From NCBI GenBank assembly GCA_964035545.1, contig OZ037770.1, forward strand, positions 14,978,642-15,042,641: 64,000 bases of DNA, in the 5' to 3' direction. The DNA comes from Bugula neritina. Its lineage: Eukaryota > Bryozoa > Gymnolaemata > Cheilostomatida > Bugulidae. The notes under the pieces are model-generated. The model worked only from the letters and a program-made list of their open reading frames with translations. It searched no databases and was not told where the DNA came from. How positions within the stretch are numbered: the stretch's first letter is position 1; each line of letters opens with the position of its first letter. Made by a program: the position numbers and the translations under genes. Below, piece after piece: positions 9,904-18,024 of this stretch.

Positions 9904-10784
9904 GGCCCTTGGCCTCTAGGGCAGTGCCTCCTCACGTGCCCTTGCGCCCCGCACCCCCAACAGGTTAGCAGAGATGGGCGGACAGGGTTGTCCCGTGATC
10001 GGGGAGCCCGCCTATCCGCCTGTTCGCTCTGCAACTTCGTCACCGTAGCCTGCAGGCCTTTCATCATGTCCATTAACATGGTGAGCTGCATCTGCTCGGG
10101 TGATTTAGTTGCAGCTGCTGCTACCTGTGGAGTTGGAAGTGGGGTGGTCTCCTCATGCTCCTCGACCACTTGGCGGGCTGTATAGCTCGGTCGCCTAGGC
10201 TCTTCCACCTGGAAGTAAGCCTTCCCCATTTCCAGTGCTTCTTCTATACTGTTGACCTTGGCGGCCAGCCAGTATCGCTGCAGGTCCGGGTGATTAACGC
10301 TCCGGAAGAACGCGTTATAAACGAGGCGCTTCCGGGCGTCGCCAGTGGCTTGACCGAAAGCAGCCTGAGCCAGGCGCTCTACCTCGTTAGCGTGATCTTC
10401 CAGAGGAGTCCTCCGGTCCCTCCTCATTATCTGCAAATGATCAGCTGCTTCTTCGGCTGTTAGGCCAAACCGGGCTCTGAGAGCCCGCATGATGTGCTCT
10501 TCATCAGGCCCAAGAGCGAAGCTCTTGGCCCGGCCTGTCAGACAGGCCCGGAGTTGGAGGATGCGCACCCGTACTGGCCATTCAGCGATGGTGGCCACAT
10601 CCTGGAACTCCCTGATGAATTGCTCTACGTCTCCTTCTCCTCCGAAATTCGGGGGCTGGAGGCGATACCTGTCACCAGGTGATGCCTGTCCTTGACCCCG
10701 CAATCTCTGGAGGGCTGTGACCAGCGCCTCAACAGTGAGGGCTGGTGGTGTTGCTGCCTCAGGGGCTGAGTCCCCTGGGGCCAT
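9879..10784 (-). CDS. gag: Gag of element 1
   Basis: A 301-residue protein starting at the ATG at 10784, the first long frame after the primer-binding site. It has a helical capsid-like core (about residues 40-200, with the block RLQPPNFGGEGDVEQFIREF that resembles Ty3/gypsy Gag). Near the C-terminus is a single CCHC zinc knuckle, CWGCGAQGHVRRHC, for RNA packaging, in a basic context. Translation stops at TAA 9881-9879, or shifts to the pol frame at the slippery heptamer six codons earlier. No matrix or envelope-like region was recognised. Confidence 0.9.
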   Translation of the reverse strand: MAPGDSAPEAATPPALTVEALVTALQRLRGQGQASPGDRYRLQPPNFGGEGDVEQFIREFQDVATIAEWPVRVRILQLRACLTGRAKSFALGPDEEHIMRALRARFGLTAEEAADHLQIMRRDRRTPLEDHANEVERLAQAAFGQATGDARKRLVYNAFFRSVNHPDLQRYWLAAKVNSIEEALEMGKAYFQVEEPRRPSYTARQVVEEHEETTPLPTPQVAAAATKSPEQMQLTMLMDMMKGLQATVTKLQSEQADRRAPRSRDNPVRPSLLTCWGCGAQGHVRRHCPRGQGPLNTQGSR

Positions 10785-10815
10785 TGCGCGCCGCTCGGCA
10801 ACTAGTTATTCGAAA

Positions 10816-10833
10816 ATCCCACCGCTGCCACCA
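10816..10833 (-). other. primer-binding site, tRNA-Leu type
   Basis: ATCCCACCGCTGCCACCA at 10816-10833 equals the CCA-terminated 3' end of animal tRNA-Leu (AAG/UAG type) over 18 nt, as I recall that tRNA. Its complement on the minus strand begins TGGTGGCAGCGG, one base inside the 5' LTR, the standard place for reverse-transcription priming. Confidence 0.85.
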
Positions 10834-10834
10834 A

Positions 10835-11399
10835 TGTAGTAAACTGTGGGTTCTGAATGCAACTAGTGCCTACATGCTCTAGAAAGAATAAGCCAAGTAT
10901 TTGAGTACAAATGAGGATAACCTTTATTGTATCAGATACAGCTCATGTGGTCCTACTACCAGCGAGCTCCAGTAGTAGTCTGAAGCTACACTGGAAACTC
11001 GCCTGCTTTTATACACAAGAATTCACATCTAGAATGTTCCAACAGACAAAAGAAAGTTAAGCTTGACAGTAACAAAAGAAAAATAGACAAAGGAGAATGA
11101 ATAATTCAATAGGCCAAGAATTTAGCTATAATAACAACCTATTGAAGGCATTCATAAAAGCTACACAAATTTCCAGTATCAGTATTAATGCAAAACGATG
11201 AAATAGCAAAAAGGGAAAATAACTCTGGAAATGCGTATTTAATAAAAATTACATTATACTGAAAGCTTAATCACAATAATAAGGCATTAGAAAGCTAGTG
11301 CAACTTAGCTATAATTACAGCATTCAAAACGATACGCAACAGTAGTTGTAATACTGACTCACGCAGTTAAAAACTAATAGAGGGTGAAAATCCATTACA
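10835..11399 (-). repeat. 5' LTR of element 1
   Basis: 565 bp, read as identical to 4052-4616. It ends next to the TTAT target duplication at 11400-11403. In minus orientation it supplies promoter and poly(A) signals. Confidence 0.95.
10923..11013 (-). promoter_or_regulatory. LTR TATA box and poly(A) signal
   Basis: In element sense, TATAAAAG occurs at 11013-11006 and AATAAA at 10928-10923, about 80 bp later. A start site some 25-30 bp after the TATA box would place AATAAA in R, the usual LTR layout. The same pair is present in the 3' LTR. Confidence 0.6.
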
Positions 11400-11403
11400 T
11401 TAT

Positions 11404-12115
11404 TAATTTGCAGTTGCATTGTAAAATTATGGCTTATAGTAAATGACAACTTTCATTTTAACAAACTGTAAATTTCTAAATTATTGTCAAAGTTGTAGCC
11501 TTTTTATTTGTAATATTTTAAAGTTGACATATTTACTGACTTCATATTTACGGGGCATTAGCTTACCGGGGAGCGTATATAGAGCAGACAGTTGCTTGCA
11601 AATACCATAAAGTTTTGACGTCGCATTTAAGCTCTCAGAAAGAATGATACCCATCCCTCTCTTTGAGTAAACTCAGTACTATTTTAATTTGGATAAGCCT
11701 GATTAAACACGCATTCAACAGACTCAAAAAACTAAAAGAAAGGATGTGAAAAAATAGCCATCAATCAATATATAATTTTGCAGTTCATGTGAGACTTTTA
11801 AATGCAGTTATGGCGTTTAAAATTCAATAATAACAAAAACACTGGTGCGAGGGTCTTGTATACACAAAGAGACAGATATAAATATTAATGAAACATTTTT
11901 ATAGTGTTTTAGCAAATATTTTGCCACAATGAGGGACATGAAGAAGTGAAAAATTCATACTAGCTTTTTAAAGTACCGTTAGTTGAGTTACAATGTAATT
12001 TGTTTATCTTTAGTATTTTTAGTAGCCTATACTAGCAAAGTCTGCAAAACTCTCAATATGAGTTCAAATAAATAAAATAAAGATGATATTACAGATTTAA
12101 GATGTTTAAGTCCTT
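11404..12115. other. AT-rich spacer between the two retroelements
   Basis: Host-like non-coding DNA with no supported gene. The 5' LTRs of the two elements face each other across it, so both transcribe outward. CAAAG at 12116-12120 is the left target duplication of element 2. Confidence 0.5.
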
Positions 12116-12120
12116 CAAAG

Positions 12121-12447
12121 TGTTATATTATTATGTGTCTTTTGTTTATCACTAATTACGGACTAGCGAGATGCTACGTTATAATGTCATGTGCATTTGT
12201 TATTAAAATACATATTGGGTCAAGGACGAACGAGAGACTACGAGATGAAAGATGTCAGCCTACAGTAGATAAACACGCCGATAGACTTTGTGATAAAATA
12301 ATTATAAATCAGTACTATACTTTTGGTCCTTGTATTTCCCCTGGCCGGCCAGACCCCACTTTATTGTTCTTTCGATACTTCAATGTCATGCCTACATACT
12401 TCGAGTAACTCTCAGGTAATTATATACTCACTATACTTAATGTTTCA
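12121..12447 (+). repeat. 5' LTR of element 2
   Basis: 327 bp from TGTTATATTA to ATGTTTCA. It differs from the 3' LTR at one position that I could find (C at 12338 against T at 16839). A TATAAA lies at 12303-12308 as a candidate promoter; I found no clear AATAAA after it. Confidence 0.93.
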
Positions 12448-12457
12448 TGGTGGCAGC
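12448..12457 (+). other. primer-binding site of element 2
   Basis: TGGTGGCAGC follows the LTR with no spacer. It matches the 3' end of tRNA-Leu for 10 nt and then diverges (TAGATCG), a shorter match than in element 1, so the true primer could be another tRNA. Confidence 0.55.
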
Positions 12458-12555
12458 TAGATCGTACTCGCACCCTACTTTGCCACTGGAGTGGTGATTG
12501 TTTAGCTTTTAGTTGTTTGTTGTTGTGGACTGTGTTGGTCTGCCTTGGAGCTGTC

Positions 12556-15500
12556 ATGGAAGGTTTGAAGGCCCCTGGAGAATTATCATTTGAAGGTAAT
12601 GTGTCAGACAATTGGAGGAAGTGGAGAAGGGCCTTGGAAAATTATTTGCTTGCAATTGATTTGGTTTTGAAGCCTCAAGAGAGTGGCCAAGAGCCTCCTC
12701 CTGAGAATGCGGGTATTAATAGACGTCAGGTTGCTATACTTCTGAACCAGGCTGGTGAGGAAGCTACTGAGATTTATGGTCAATTTGACTTTCCCGCAGG
12801 TAAAAGCAAGGATGTTATGGCTGATGTTTTGGAGCAGTTTGAAGCCTATTGCAATCCCCGGCGTAACGTGTTGTATGAATGGTTTGTTTTTTGGTCTCTC
12901 AGTCAGAGTGATGGAGAGCCCATTGACACCTTTGTGAAACGTCTAAAAACTCAAGCTACAAAATGTGATTTTGGCGAATTGCGAGACCGAATGCTTCTCT
13001 GCAGAATTGTGTTTGGACTCACTGATGGAAAGCTGAAGGAGCGGCTACTCCGTGACAAAAACGTTAAACTTGAGAGTGCCTTAGATGACATCCGTGCTGC
13101 TGAGATTACCAAACAGCAGATGTCAAGGATGGCTGCCGGTGATACTACTATGAAGACAGTCAATGAGATAAATGATGCTGCAGTCAGCACTGTGCAGAGT
13201 CAGCCTGGCGCTACGCAAAATAAAACCAGAAGTAACACACGTAAGGACAACATAGATTGCAAATTTTGTGGATATACACATGCCAAAGGTAGATGTCCTG
13301 CTTATGGCGAGACATGTCATAACTGCGGGAAGAAAAATCACTTTGAGAAAGTCTGCAAAGGCAAAGCTCTAACAGAGAAACAAATGAATAGCTTGTTCAT
13401 AGGTGCTGTTGGTGCTCTTTCTAATGAATCTAAATTGAAATCTTGGATTCTTCCGATGAAGGTCAGTGACAAAGGAAAGGCCAATGATATTCAGTTCAAG
13501 ATTGATACTGGAGCTGAAACAAATTGCATCAACCTAAGAACCGTTCAGTCACTTGGTGCTACTCTAAAGCCCACTTCTGTATGCCTTTACGGCTATAATA
13601 AGACCAAGGTCAAGAATGTGGGTGCAGTTCAACTCACCGTGAACCACAAGGAGCATAGCCAGAGTGTCCACTTCGAGGTGGTTGATGAGGACCTTCCTCC
13701 CATACTTGGCCTCGAGGCTGCTGAATCTTTTGGTCTGATCCGCAGAGTTGATCAGTTGTCAACCTCGATACTTCAGGAGTTCCCTGAGGTGTTTGAAGGA
13801 GTTGGCAGACTTGATGGAGAGCACGAGATATGTGTTGACGAGAATGTGAAGCCTGTGGTTCATCATCCAAGACGTGTCCCACTCAGTATGTTAGACAAAG
13901 TGAAAAAGGAGCTGGATGATATGGAGGCATCTGGAATCATATCTAAGGTTGACGTACCAACCAACTGGGTGAGTAGTATGGTATGCGTTGAAAAGAAAGA
14001 TGGGTCGGTTCGTATATGCCTAGACCCCAAGGACCTGAACAGAGCAGTGAGACGAGAGCATCACAAGATACCCACATTAGAAGACATTGCCTTCAGATTC
14101 AATGGTATGCAATACTACACCATCATGGACATGAAACATGGATACTGGCATGTAGCCTTGACCAAAGAGAGTAGTCTGCTCACAACGTTCAACACCCCAT
14201 ATGGTCGCTACTGTTTTGATAGACTTCCATTTGGTCTTCACTCAAGTGCTGAAGTCTTTGAGAAGAAGGTGGAGCAAATATTTGGAGACTTGCCTGGTGT
14301 CTCAGTGTATTTTGATGACATCATTGTGGCTGGAAAGACACAACAGGAACATGATGCCAATCTGAGAAAGCTATTGGTAAAGGCCAAAGAGGCTAATGTG
14401 AAGTTTAATCGCAAGAAGATTCAGTTGAATCAGACGGAGGTACGCTATTTAGGCCATATAGTATCGAAAGATGGTCTGCGTCCTGACCCAGACAAGATAG
14501 CTGCTATTGAGGCCATGCCTGACCCAACAGACCGAGAGGGAGTACAAAGACTGATTGGTACTCTCAATTTTCTAAGAGCCTACATACCCAACATGTCAGC
14601 CTGTACTGAGCCCTTGAGAGTGCTACTGAAGAGTGATAGTCAGTGGGTGTGGTCCAAAGAACAAATGGAAAGCTTCCAGGTAATTAAACGCTTGCTTACA
14701 TCCGAACCTGTCTTGCAGTATTTTGATGTTACCAAGGATGCGCATTTACAAGTTGACGCTTCAAAGTCGGGACTTGGTGCAGTGTTACTACAGGAAGGTA
14801 AACCTGTTGCATACGCTTCACGCAGCTTAACTGAGACTGAGTGCAACTATCCCCAAATAGATAAGGAGCTGCTAGCAGTTGTGTTCGGCTGTGAGCGCTT
14901 TCACAGCTACCTCTATGGACGTGCTGTTCACATACAGACGGATCATAAACCTCTCGTCCCGATAATGAACAAGTCGTTGCACAAGGCATCCCCAAGGCTG
15001 CAAAGACTACTTCTGCGACTACAAAGATACCGGATAGCTGAGTTCACATATGTTCCGGGCAAGTATTTATATATTGCTGACACACTATCCCGAGCCTACC
15101 TTCAGCGCGTTACAAATGATCAGTGTGATCTCGAAGGTGAAGTTGTGATGGTTCATGCCTTAGAAACCGATGATAGCACCATGAATGAGATGAGACAGTC
15201 ATATGCTGAAGACCCGACAATGGACAGTCTGAAAAAAGCACTGCAAGATGGTTGGTCATGGAGTAGACGGAGTCAGGCCCCCACAGAAATCCAACCCTAC
15301 TGGAATGTTAGATCTGACATCTATGATGTGGATGGATTTCTTTACGTTGAAGAGCGGCTTATAGTTCCGAAGTCACAGAGGAAGCACATTCTAAAGTCGC
15401 TACACATGGGCCACCTGGGCGTTGAGAAATGCAGAGAGCTTGCGAGGAAATCATTCTATTGGCCTGGGCTATCTGCTGATATACGGAATGAAGTGTCAAG

Positions 15501-16470
15501 TTGCCTCACCTGCGCTAGGTTTTCCAACCGTCAACAGAAAGAGCCGTTAATGTCCCATGAGCTGCCAAGTCTACCATGGAATAAAGTGGCTATGGATATA
15601 CTGTCCTATAAGAATAATGATTACTTGGTAGTTGTGGACTGTTACTCTCACTTCCCCGAGCTGAGATTACTCAAGAGAAAGACTGCTGAAGACGTGGTTT
15701 TGGCATTGAAATTTATATTTGCTGTACACGGGGTACCAGTGTCCATTCTGGCGGACAACATGCCTTTCAGCAGTAGAATCATGCAGACTTTTGCATCAAG
15801 CTGGTGCTTCACCATTGTAACATCTAGTCCGCACTACCCTAAGTCCAATGGAATGGCTGAGCGTTATGTGCAAACGATGAAAGCCTTTCTAAAAAAATGT
15901 GAGGATGAAAGAGAGGATATATACAGGTCACTACTCAGATACAGGCAATCTCCTATCACTGGCTGTGCTTTCAGTCCAGCTGAGCTTCTGTTCAACAGAG
16001 CCCTAAGAAGTGATTTGCCAATCACTGCCGAGTCGCTTAAACCAGTTGTTATTGAGGCTAGCCAACAACTAATAGCCAACCAAAACTTGCAGAAGAAGTA
16101 CCATGACCGCCATGCACGGCCGTTGGCTGATCTGGAACCTGGGACTCCTGCACTAATCAGGTCAAGCACTGACAAAGAATGGTCGCCAGGAATGATTGTC
16201 GAACAGCATGACTCCCCCAGATCCTACTTGGTTGACAACGGTCAGTCTATAGTGCGCAGGAATCGTGTTCACCTCAAACCAGATAACACACAGACCCTTG
16301 GTGTCGCTGATGCTGCTGATACTGATGTTGGAGATGCTCCTAATGAATCCCCCCATATGCCTGCCCTGCCTGCAACACCTCTCAGGAACGCGGCACCACC
16401 ACCAGAGCGTCAACCCAGAAGCAACCGTGGAGTCCTCCCCGCTAAATACAAGGACTTCCACATGGGATAA
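12556..16470 (+). CDS. Gag-Pol polyprotein of element 2
   Basis: The first ATG in the frame is at 12556 and gives 1,304 residues. Gag has two zinc knuckles at about 235-267 (CKFCGYTHAKGRC and CHNCGKKNHFEKVC). The protease motif is IDTGAETN at about 316. RT carries the block IMDMKHGYWHVAL and YFDD at about 585-588. RNase H has QVDASKSGLGAVLL near 733. Integrase has a zinc domain (HMGHLG, then CLTC) and catalytic Asp, Asp, Glu in MDIL, LADNMPF and GMAER, with 34 residues between the last two because the usual DNGPQF reads DNMPF. The C-terminus ends in a short basic tail. No stop or frameshift interrupts it, so it could be active. Confidence 0.93.
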   Translation: MEGLKAPGELSFEGNVSDNWRKWRRALENYLLAIDLVLKPQESGQEPPPENAGINRRQVAILLNQAGEEATEIYGQFDFPAGKSKDVMADVLEQFEAYCNPRRNVLYEWFVFWSLSQSDGEPIDTFVKRLKTQATKCDFGELRDRMLLCRIVFGLTDGKLKERLLRDKNVKLESALDDIRAAEITKQQMSRMAAGDTTMKTVNEINDAAVSTVQSQPGATQNKTRSNTRKDNIDCKFCGYTHAKGRCPAYGETCHNCGKKNHFEKVCKGKALTEKQMNSLFIGAVGALSNESKLKSWILPMKVSDKGKANDIQFKIDTGAETNCINLRTVQSLGATLKPTSVCLYGYNKTKVKNVGAVQLTVNHKEHSQSVHFEVVDEDLPPILGLEAAESFGLIRRVDQLSTSILQEFPEVFEGVGRLDGEHEICVDENVKPVVHHPRRVPLSMLDKVKKELDDMEASGIISKVDVPTNWVSSMVCVEKKDGSVRICLDPKDLNRAVRREHHKIPTLEDIAFRFNGMQYYTIMDMKHGYWHVALTKESSLLTTFNTPYGRYCFDRLPFGLHSSAEVFEKKVEQIFGDLPGVSVYFDDIIVAGKTQQEHDANLRKLLVKAKEANVKFNRKKIQLNQTEVRYLGHIVSKDGLRPDPDKIAAIEAMPDPTDREGVQRLIGTLNFLRAYIPNMSACTEPLRVLLKSDSQWVWSKEQMESFQVIKRLLTSEPVLQYFDVTKDAHLQVDASKSGLGAVLLQEGKPVAYASRSLTETECNYPQIDKELLAVVFGCERFHSYLYGRAVHIQTDHKPLVPIMNKSLHKASPRLQRLLLRLQRYRIAEFTYVPGKYLYIADTLSRAYLQRVTNDQCDLEGEVVMVHALETDDSTMNEMRQSYAEDPTMDSLKKALQDGWSWSRRSQAPTEIQPYWNVRSDIYDVDGFLYVEERLIVPKSQRKHILKSLHMGHLGVEKCRELARKSFYWPGLSADIRNEVSSCLTCARFSNRQQKEPLMSHELPSLPWNKVAMDILSYKNNDYLVVVDCYSHFPELRLLKRKTAEDVVLALKFIFAVHGVPVSILADNMPFSSRIMQTFASSWCFTIVTSSPHYPKSNGMAERYVQTMKAFLKKCEDEREDIYRSLLRYRQSPITGCAFSPAELLFNRALRSDLPITAESLKPVVIEASQQLIANQNLQKKYHDRHARPLADLEPGTPALIRSSTDKEWSPGMIVEQHDSPRSYLVDNGQSIVRRNRVHLKPDNTQTLGVADAADTDVGDAPNESPHMPALPATPLRNAAPPPERQPRSNRGVLPAKYKDFHMG

Positions 16471-16610
16471 GCTATTAGCCGTTTCCCACCCTGTACATAG
16501 TTATTTAGTTTCATTGTTAATCCCAAATCCATATTAATCATGTATACTCGTATCATATTATTAATCTCAGCAACCTTAATCACAATGTTATAGAAGGAAG
16601 TCACCTGCTT

Positions 16611-16621
16611 AAGAAGGGAGA
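16611..16621 (+). other. polypurine tract of element 2
   Basis: AAGAAGGGAGA abuts the 3' LTR, the expected plus-strand priming site. Confidence 0.8.
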
Positions 16622-16948
16622 TGTTATATTATTATGTGTCTTTTGTTTATCACTAATTACGGACTAGCGAGATGCTACGTTATAATGTCATGTGCATTTG
16701 TTATTAAAATACATATTGGGTCAAGGACGAACGAGAGACTACGAGATGAAAGATGTCAGCCTACAGTAGATAAACACGCCGATAGACTTTGTGATAAAAT
16801 AATTATAAATCAGTACTATACTTTTGGTCCTTGTATTTTCCCTGGCCGGCCAGACCCCACTTTATTGTTCTTTCGATACTTCAATGTCATGCCTACATAC
16901 TTCGAGTAACTCTCAGGTAATTATATACTCACTATACTTAATGTTTCA
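16622..16948 (+). repeat. 3' LTR of element 2
   Basis: 327 bp, collinear with 12121-12447 at an offset of 4,501 bp, one substitution seen. It is followed by CAAAG at 16949-16953. Confidence 0.93.
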
Positions 16949-16953
16949 CAAAG

Positions 16954-18024
16954 AGCTCAATTAGGCCTTCAAAGTGTTAAAGTTCTTCAAGTCCTTCAAG
17001 ACATTTGAGTCTAGTGCAAGAATCTGTAATAAAGGCTACATTATAAATTATACAAATACTCCAAAGGAAATTAATTAAATTGCATCAGTAAATTTTTCAA
17101 GTAGCATTGTCTGACCAATATTGTACTCAATGTTTGTTTGTTTGTTTGTTTTTATTTTGTCATAGTCGGGAAAAAATTAATTGAGAAAAAAAAATAAACA
17201 AAATGACAGGGCCTATGGCGCAATAGCACTGTAGCTAGTCGAGGCACCAAGCCATGAATGGTTGACAGTTATATAAGATTTTTGTTTAGGTTTTTGGAAG
17301 TTTTAGCAACTAGAAAAGTATTATTTTTTTTTTTTTTTTTTTTAGGAATCACTCTTTGTTTTAGCTTTTACAGTGACTTGTTATTGAATATATTATACAT
17401 TATTTGAACAGCTAAGATAGATAGGGCTTAGCATTGCATCATTACAGTTGTTTCATATTGCATTTAGAGTAAATGACTTTCAAGTACTTTAGTAATATGC
17501 AATCGGAAGTATGATGTATCATAATGCACTCTAATATTGTTTATTATACAACAACTTATATATTTTTTTCTTTTTTAAAAATAAAAGTTGAAAATGTATA
17601 ATTATTTTAAACTGTATTTTATATTTACTTTGACAACTGCACTTTTTTATAATTTACTGGTAATAAATATTTCATATGATTATTTGATGACTGAGGTAAG
17701 TAGTACAGTAGTTGTAAAGAATATTATTTACATTTTGCTAATACGAAATTGTGCACTTATTTATAATCAATGTCTCCATGACAACGGCGCAAATGCTACT
17801 CTTGAGGTTCCCATACTCTCTGCTACTCATGATAATGAGATGTGCTACTTGAATAATATTATGTAAGCATGAAATGCATAGCCAATGAGAGGGCTGCAAA
17901 TTTGTAACCAGCTGCAATGATAAATACTCATAGACACATAATTCACAACAAATTCGACAGCGCCTTGAGCAAAGATTCTAATATTCTTAAACTTGTTTGA
18001 CAAAGATTGACGTCGATTCCATTT
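16954..18024. other. non-coding region upstream of the receptor gene
   Basis: Contains a TTTG tetranucleotide run near 17128-17150 and a T-homopolymer near 17321-17343. It should hold the promoter and 5' untranslated region of the receptor gene that starts at 18025, but no core element stands out. Confidence 0.5.

Larger units (their letters stand above)
4052..11399 (-). mobile_element. complete Ty3/gypsy LTR retrotransposon (element 1)
   Basis: A 7,348-bp element in minus orientation. It is bounded by two 565-bp LTRs (4052-4616 and 10835-11399) that I read as identical, with TG...CA ends in both orientations. The 4-bp target duplication TTAT lies at 4048-4051 and 11400-11403. Order in its own sense: 5' LTR, primer-binding site, gag, frameshift site, protease, reverse transcriptase, RNase H, integrase, C-terminal tail, polypurine tract, 3' LTR. 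Protease before RT and integrase last is the Ty3/gypsy order. No stop or frameshift damage was seen in the coding parts, so it looks recently active. The interior is clearly GC-rich while its LTRs and the host DNA are AT-rich. Confidence 0.95.
12121..16948 (+). mobile_element. complete Ty3/gypsy LTR retrotransposon (element 2)
   Basis: A 4,828-bp element with 327-bp LTRs (12121-12447 and 16622-16948), TG...CA termini and a 5-bp target duplication CAAAG (12116-12120 and 16949-16953). The primer site starts TGGTGGCAGC directly after the 5' LTR, and a polypurine tract AAGAAGGGAGA precedes the 3' LTR. A single uninterrupted gag-pol frame fills the interior. Two Gag zinc knuckles, one fused frame and short LTRs fit the Mag-like group of Ty3/gypsy elements (family placement is an inference). 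It shows no sequence kinship with element 1 beyond shared domains, and its base composition is closer to the host. Confidence 0.95.

Noticed and set aside
12133-12408. 91-aa frame present in both LTRs of element 2
   Set aside because: It lies wholly in the non-coding LTR and carries no domain; its duplication only reflects the LTR repeat.
17588-17660. A second signal-peptide-like frame (MYNYFKLYFIFTLTT) upstream of the receptor, followed by a GTAATA donor-like site
   Set aside because: It ends in phase 0 at the candidate donor, while receptor exon 2 needs phase 1. The exon at 18025-18100 fits in phase and has a better GTAAGT donor.
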